A stretch of 10,371 nt of DNA, taken from assembly GCA_050485785.1 (NCBI GenBank), contig JBJHCA010000102.1, positions 1-10,371 of the forward strand. Reading direction: 5' to 3'. Positions 6,958-10,371 of this stretch are shown here, piece after piece. The notes below the pieces were generated by a model. It saw only the letters and a list, made by a program, of their open reading frames with translations, was not told where the DNA came from and made no database searches. How positions within the stretch are numbered: the stretch's first letter is position 1; the number at the start of each line of letters is the position of its first letter. This DNA comes from JBJHCA01 sp050485785 (lineage in GTDB: Bacteria; Bacteroidota; Bacteroidia; Chitinophagales; Saprospiraceae). The position numbers were made by a program, and so were the translations under genes.

Positions 6958-7725
6958 GTGAAAAATTCTTTAATCATCTTGCTGACCGGCTTAGCTGTAA
7001 TGTTTGCCGGATTGGCTCTGGCCCAGGGCCCGCCTATCACCACGGACAAACCCATTATGTTGGGTGCGGATAAACTGACACTCCGAACCCTGGCATTCTA
7101 CAGGCATGCGGATGCAGCTTCTTTTTTTGCCTTGCCGCTGATGGCCGAGTATACTTTGAGTAACCGGTTTGAACTGAGCGCAGAAGTGCCGGTAATTGTT
7201 GATTTCAGTGATGAAGCACTGCAAACACTGGGCGATGTTACGGTTAAAGCCAAATATCAGTTTTACCGTAAGGATCAAACCGGGCGAACTACACGGTTTG
7301 TAACAGTTGGTAAGTATACGGCACCTACCGGGGCCGGTATCGGTATACCCACTGCCGGAATGGGCGTTCATCAGGTGTATCTTGGCCTGGCTGGCGGTAT
7401 AGAGTCCATCCGGTATGGACTGCAATCCGAACTGGGATATATGTTAATGCAGGATATGCCGGATTATATTTCTGCAAAAGCTGGCTTTGGACTGCCTTTA
7501 CTTAAACCCGTTTACCCGGTTAATCAGTTAAATGTATACTTTGAATACGATGGCCGATGGGTGCCGTACAACAGCGATTATGCATTATTCTTCGCTCAGG
7601 GACTGCAATATGCCCGGGGACGTTTCACCTGGGATGTGGCCGTCAAAATGCCGCTGGCCCAGCAAATGCCCCACCACATGGCACTGAATTACATCCTTAT
7701 GGCCGGATTCAGGGTTGTTATTTAA
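6958..7725 (+). CDS. Outer-membrane beta-barrel transporter-like protein
   Basis: The product has 255 residues and starts with GTG 6958; an in-frame TAA two codons upstream and the need for the basic N-terminus of the signal peptide leave no other reasonable start. The signal peptide (residues 1-22) ends in ALA before Gln23. The rest alternates polar and hydrophobic residues in short aromatic-rich strands (for example RFELSAEVPVIVDF, LNVYFEYDGRWVP, FTWDVAVKMPL), as in an outer-membrane barrel of about ten to twelve strands. The mature N-terminus GPPITTDKPIMLG resembles barrel proteins labelled transporter or phenol/MetA-degradation-like in Bacteroidota. Its substrate is not known. It sits between the cysteine-rich protein and the HMA protein, with only 27 bases to the latter, so co-transcription with it is likely and a role in moving metal or a metal complex across the outer membrane is a reasonable inference. 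Confidence 0.8.
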   Translation: MKNSLIILLTGLAVMFAGLALAQGPPITTDKPIMLGADKLTLRTLAFYRHADAASFFALPLMAEYTLSNRFELSAEVPVIVDFSDEALQTLGDVTVKAKYQFYRKDQTGRTTRFVTVGKYTAPTGAGIGIPTAGMGVHQVYLGLAGGIESIRYGLQSELGYMLMQDMPDYISAKAGFGLPLLKPVYPVNQLNVYFEYDGRWVPYNSDYALFFAQGLQYARGRFTWDVAVKMPLAQQMPHHMALNYILMAGFRVVI

Positions 7726-7752
7726 TCATTCATTTCATTAATTTCTCATATC

Positions 7753-8367
7753 ATGAAAACCATCATCATATCATTGCTTTCACTGTTGCTGTTTATAGCT
7801 CCTGATAACCTGACTGCCCAGTATGACCGCGTAGAAGTCTACGTAGACGGACTGGGCTGTCCTTTTTGTGCTTACGGCCTGGAAAAAAGGTTTAAAGACC
7901 TCGAAGGAATCCGTGACATCAAGATCAACATGGAAAATGGCCTCATGACATTTACTATCGAAGCTCATCAGGGTATTACGCTACAGGATATTGACCGTCA
8001 GGTAGAAAGGGCAGGGTATACCCTTACTGATGCAACTATATATCGTCACAACGGAGAAACCATCAGATGGGAAACCCGGCAAGAATCTGAGACTGAAAGC
8101 TTGTCTTCAAGTCAAATCCAGGTTAAGGGTAATTGCGGCATGTGTAAAGCCCGAATAGAACGGGCTGCATCGGAAGTTCCCGGAGTTCTCCGTGCCGATT
8201 GGAATGCTGACAATCAGACGCTGTTCGTATTTTACGGAAATGAAAAGCCTGACTTTTCAAGCCTCAGGCAAAAGATTGCCGCATCCGGTCATGATACCGA
8301 TCAGGTAACTGCTGACAATCGGGTTTACGAAAATCTCCCTCCTTGTTGTCTGTACAGGAGACGATAG
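7753..8367 (+). CDS. Periplasmic protein with two HMA metal-binding domains
   Basis: This 204-residue protein has a signal peptide (residues 1-22, cleavage before Gln23) and two heavy-metal-associated domains. The first (about 25-92) has GLGCPFC with Cys36 and Cys39; the second (about 119-187) has NCGMCKARIE with Cys128 and Cys131. Both keep the CxxC pair that binds copper(I), mercury or similar soft ions with two thiolates. The C-terminus adds a LPPCCLYR motif with Cys198 and Cys199, a possible third thiol site. Export suggests a periplasmic metal carrier or scavenger, similar in principle to MerP or CopZ, passing metal between the barrel protein and an inner-membrane partner that is not in the window. 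It lies 27 bases after the barrel gene and is probably co-transcribed with it. A strong hairpin follows the stop codon by 9 bases. The metal identity cannot be decided from sequence. Confidence 0.9.
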   Translation: MKTIIISLLSLLLFIAPDNLTAQYDRVEVYVDGLGCPFCAYGLEKRFKDLEGIRDIKINMENGLMTFTIEAHQGITLQDIDRQVERAGYTLTDATIYRHNGETIRWETRQESETESLSSSQIQVKGNCGMCKARIERAASEVPGVLRADWNADNQTLFVFYGNEKPDFSSLRQKIAASGHDTDQVTADNRVYENLPPCCLYRRR

Positions 8368-8376
8368 CTCAACTTT

Positions 8377-8416
8377 TTAGATCCCGGGCTTCAGACAAAA
8401 GTAGCCCGGGATTTAA
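8377..8416. terminator. Very stable hairpin after the HMA gene, lacking a U-tract
   Basis: ATCCCGGGCT (8381-8390) and AGCCCGGGAT (8403-8412) pair perfectly around a 12-base loop; the stem extends by three A-T pairs and one G-U pair to 8377-8416. It starts 9 bases after the HMA stop codon and ends 19 bases before the NHL start. The plus strand has only TTTAA after the GC-rich stem, so it is not a textbook intrinsic terminator; it could terminate, protect the upstream mRNA 3' end, or attenuate the next gene. Confidence 0.6.
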
Positions 8417-8435
8417 CTCACTAAAGATTTCAGCA

Positions 8436-9257
8436 ATGAAAGTACTTGTTCAGGTTGTGCTTGGATGTTTGCTGCTGTGTTTGAACGGATGCAGTTCCGG
8501 TGAAACCCGGTTTGAATTGTATAAGGTTTTGCAGCTCAATGACGTAAAGCCGCTCGGCATACAGGTAGATCATAATTCCATCTGGATCTCTGACGTGGAT
8601 GCCAATGCTTTGTACAGGCTCGATATGGAGGGAAATCTGCTCGACTCGTTGATCGGATTTCAGCGACCCATGCACTTTGTCCTTTCCGGTGATGACATTA
8701 TAGTAGCAGAATATGGCGGTGATCAGATCACCAAAATCGATGCCGGGGGCAACAGGGTGCATGTTGAGTGGCCTGATGTATTGGACGCACCTTCCGGCGT
8801 GGATGTAATCAACGGAGACTGGGTGGTGGCCGATTTCTACGGGCACAGAATTGCGCGGATCAGGAACGGTGAAAACGCCCCGTTTGGTAAAAAAGGCAAT
8901 GAATATGGCCAGTTTTACTATCCTACAGATGTTCGCTTTGCCCATGGAAAAATCTGGGTTGCCGATGCCTACAACCACAGGATCCAGGTGTTTGACACAG
9001 AGGGCAACTGGCTCATGACAGTAGGGGAGGACGATGAAATCAATGCAGCTACCGGCCTTGCCCTCAGTAAAAACCTGCTGGCAGTAACCGACTTTGAGAA
9101 CAACAGGGTGCTGTTGTATGATCTCAACGGAAATTTAGTTCAGGTGCTCACTGATCACATTGAGCGTCCTACCGGCGTATTTATTGACGATAACAGCGTG
9201 TATGTAACCAATTATGCATCGGGTACCGTTGTTGTTTATAACCAGGTTTCGGATTGA
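8436..9257 (+). CDS. Six-bladed NHL-repeat beta-propeller lipoprotein
   Basis: From ATG 8436 the product has 273 residues. A type II signal peptide ends in the lipobox LNGC with the lipidated Cys at residue 19, so the protein is membrane-tethered and faces the periplasm or the cell surface. The rest consists of six consecutive NHL-type blades, each with the pattern of a Pro/Gly-containing entry, a central IWISD or VVADFY-like strand and an N/HRIxxxD-like turn; examples are VADFYGHRIARI, VADAYNHRIQVFD and VTDFENNRVLLYD. Six blades complete a propeller and fill the protein, so there is no catalytic domain attached. NHL propellers usually bind proteins, sugars or ions. An in-frame start further upstream (near 8343) would overlap the HMA gene and the hairpin, and would precede the lipoprotein signal, so it is rejected. 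A link to the metal cluster is possible by position only. Confidence 0.9.
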   Translation: MKVLVQVVLGCLLLCLNGCSSGETRFELYKVLQLNDVKPLGIQVDHNSIWISDVDANALYRLDMEGNLLDSLIGFQRPMHFVLSGDDIIVAEYGGDQITKIDAGGNRVHVEWPDVLDAPSGVDVINGDWVVADFYGHRIARIRNGENAPFGKKGNEYGQFYYPTDVRFAHGKIWVADAYNHRIQVFDTEGNWLMTVGEDDEINAATGLALSKNLLAVTDFENNRVLLYDLNGNLVQVLTDHIERPTGVFIDDNSVYVTNYASGTVVVYNQVSD

Positions 9258-9560
9258 TCTGACTTGTTTTTTTTTGATAACTCTTTGTGGGCGTATTACC
9301 CGTTTTTGGCTTGGTATGCGTCAAATAAAGTTCTGCACGCCGGTTTACCCGGGTTTAGCTATTGGCAAGTCTTAAATGATCGGGACACCGTTTTATCGCA
9401 TCTGAAGTACAACAAAGAGCTATATACCAAAAAACCAGCGATAAAGCACAGAACTTAGAGCAAGTTTAACCGCATTGTAAAGCTTGTTTTGAATGCAGCA
9501 CAGTTGGCCATTAACGCCGGGAATGCTGTTTAATGCATAAAAAATCGCTAACTTTCGGGC
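9258..9560. other. Intergenic region without a convincing gene
   Basis: These 303 bases separate the NHL gene from the SprB-repeat gene. They begin with a run of nine T (9267-9275) that could contribute to termination but has no clear stem before it. The one plus-strand frame of 64 codons here starts at a TTG, has no recognisable motif and is probably not a gene. The repeated GAATGC at 9490-9495 and 9521-9526 is too short to interpret. I see no RNA gene. Confidence 0.6.
9549..9556 (+). promoter_or_regulatory. Weak -7-like element before the SprB-repeat gene
   Basis: TAACTTTC differs from TAnnTTTG only in the last base and ends four bases before ATG 9561. There is no clear -33 element; TGTT at 9527-9530 is 18 bases upstream. 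As with the box before 6427, use of this element would leave almost no leader. Confidence 0.25.
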
Positions 9561-10371
9561 ATGGTACTCAGGCTGTGGATGTTGCTTTTTCTCCTCACTG
9601 TATCCGGTGCACTCGCGGCTCAGGGAAACCTTGCGGTATCTGTGCAAATTGTCCAGCAGCTTCTTTGCCATGATTCTGCATCGGGAGCGCTGTCTGCTGT
9701 GGCAGAAGGTGGCCAGCCGCCATACAATTATTTGTGGAGCAACGGCGCATCCGGGCCAATGATTGAAGGCCTCACTTCCGGAACTTATACCGTTACCGTC
9801 ACCGACGATGCGGGCAATACAGCCATGGCTTCAGTTGCCCTTACCGGCTCGCCGGCCTTGGCGGCTTTTACGTCTTTAGCGCCCCTGCAATGCGGTGATT
9901 CTGTCCGCAAGGTCATGTTGAGTGTAGCCGGTGGGACCTCACCGTATTCATTCCTGTGGAGCAACGGCAGCACCGGCGCAGACATTTCAGTGGCAGCCGG
10001 AAATTACGGGTTTACGGTAACGGATGCCAACGGATGTACTTTGCCGGGGTCGGTTTCAGTTCCACCGTTCACGGCTTTGCCTCCTTTTCTCTCGGTCAGT
10101 TTTTCCCATGTCACCTGCCATGGATACAGCAACGGCAGTATCACTACCCAGGTGATGGGCGGCAACCCGCCTTATATCTATCAGTGGGATCCGCCCTCCA
10201 CACAACCCAACATTACAGGCCTGTCGCCCGGGTGGTATTTTTTGGAGCTTTCCGATCAGATCGGATGTAAAATCTTTACTTCGGTACTCATCGAAGAGCC
10301 ACCGCCGATGTTTGCATTTCCCTGGACCGAGCCATCGTCAGGGCTGATTAATAATGGAGTGGCATCTGTAA
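9561..10371 (+). CDS. SprB-repeat secreted surface protein (3' partial)
   Basis: The frame from ATG 9561 is open to the window edge (270 codons visible); it has no stop here, so it continues beyond. A signal peptide (hydrophobic residues 5-19, cleavage near LAA before Gln21) is followed by SprB-type repeats. Each repeat has a Cys near its start (Cys36, Cys111, Cys186), a GGxxPY segment followed by an aromatic-Trp strand (YLW at 57-59, FLW at 131-133, YQW at 207-209), a G-aromatic turn, and a VTD/GC-like end. These match the repeats of SprB, the gliding adhesin of Flavobacterium, and of many large Bacteroidota proteins exported by the type IX secretion system. A type IX C-terminal sorting domain would be expected to the right of the window but cannot be seen. 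Whether it serves adhesion, gliding or another surface role is unknown. Confidence 0.85.
   Translation, partial: MVLRLWMLLFLLTVSGALAAQGNLAVSVQIVQQLLCHDSASGALSAVAEGGQPPYNYLWSNGASGPMIEGLTSGTYTVTVTDDAGNTAMASVALTGSPALAAFTSLAPLQCGDSVRKVMLSVAGGTSPYSFLWSNGSTGADISVAAGNYGFTVTDANGCTLPGSVSVPPFTALPPFLSVSFSHVTCHGYSNGSITTQVMGGNPPYIYQWDPPSTQPNITGLSPGWYFLELSDQIGCKIFTSVLIEEPPPMFAFPWTEPSSGLINNGVASV
9666..10340 (+). repeat. Three SprB repeat units with a 225-base period
   Basis: The leading Cys codons of three successive repeats are at 9666, 9891 and 10116, exactly 225 bases (75 residues) apart. The conserved Trp codons vary by one residue (spacing 74 and 76), so small loop changes compensate within the units. 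The units are diverged at DNA level, so this is an old protein repeat, not a recent tandem duplication. Confidence 0.7.

Noticed and set aside
8343..8435. Upstream in-frame start of the NHL gene
   Set aside because: It would overlap the HMA gene end, run through the strong hairpin and bury the lipoprotein signal inside the protein.
9264..9458. 64-codon plus-strand frame after the NHL gene
   Set aside because: TTG start directly on a T-run, no recognisable motif, no promoter or start context; probably chance.

Overview
The window looks like a chromosomal stretch of a Bacteroidota bacterium, probably an environmental or marine lineage. The main reasons are the protein families: a TPR-CHAT protein, a retropepsin-like protease with a PDZ domain, a HYC_CC_PP-type cysteine-rich protein, a six-bladed NHL lipoprotein and a SprB-repeat surface protein. 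Starts lie in A-rich contexts without Shine-Dalgarno sequences, and several intergenic regions carry matches to the Bacteroidota -7 element TAnnTTTG. I cannot place it to genus. I see no tRNA, rRNA, CRISPR array, insertion sequence or phage module.

Layout. (1) 2-3040 (+): the 3' part of a large TPR-CHAT protein with a C-terminal membrane anchor; its start lies left of the window. (2) 3131-4369 (+): an exported aspartyl protease-like protein with two retropepsin-like lobes and a C-terminal PDZ domain. (3) 4370-4520: a convergent intergenic region with a branched terminator-like hairpin and a separate perfect 19-bp palindrome. (4) 4521-5447 (-): a membrane-anchored GH73-type glucosaminidase. 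(5) 5594-6298 (+), divergent from it: an HTH/S24 LexA/CI-like repressor whose promoter overlaps a dyad that could be its own operator. (6) 6427-8367 (+): a likely metal-handling cluster of a HYC_CC_PP-like cysteine-rich protein, an outer-membrane beta-barrel protein and a periplasmic protein with two HMA domains. (7) 8436-9257 (+): a six-bladed NHL lipoprotein behind a very stable hairpin. (8) 9561 to the right edge (+): the 5' part of a SprB-repeat surface protein that stays open to the last base.

How the genes may work together. Nearly every product is predicted to be in the envelope or secreted. The three genes at 6427-8367 make the most coherent functional group: cysteine-rich membrane protein, outer-membrane channel-like barrel and periplasmic metal-binding protein, consistent with copper or other soft-metal handling. 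The TPR-CHAT gene followed by the PDZ protease puts two potential proteases side by side, which suggests a proteolytic signalling pair but does not prove one. The S24 repressor carries every residue needed for LexA-type self-cleavage and probably regulates itself, perhaps also the divergent cell-wall hydrolase. Nothing here can be firmly called a new defence or mobile system. The points most worth following up are the CHAT-protease pair, the S24 operator arrangement and the metal cluster.
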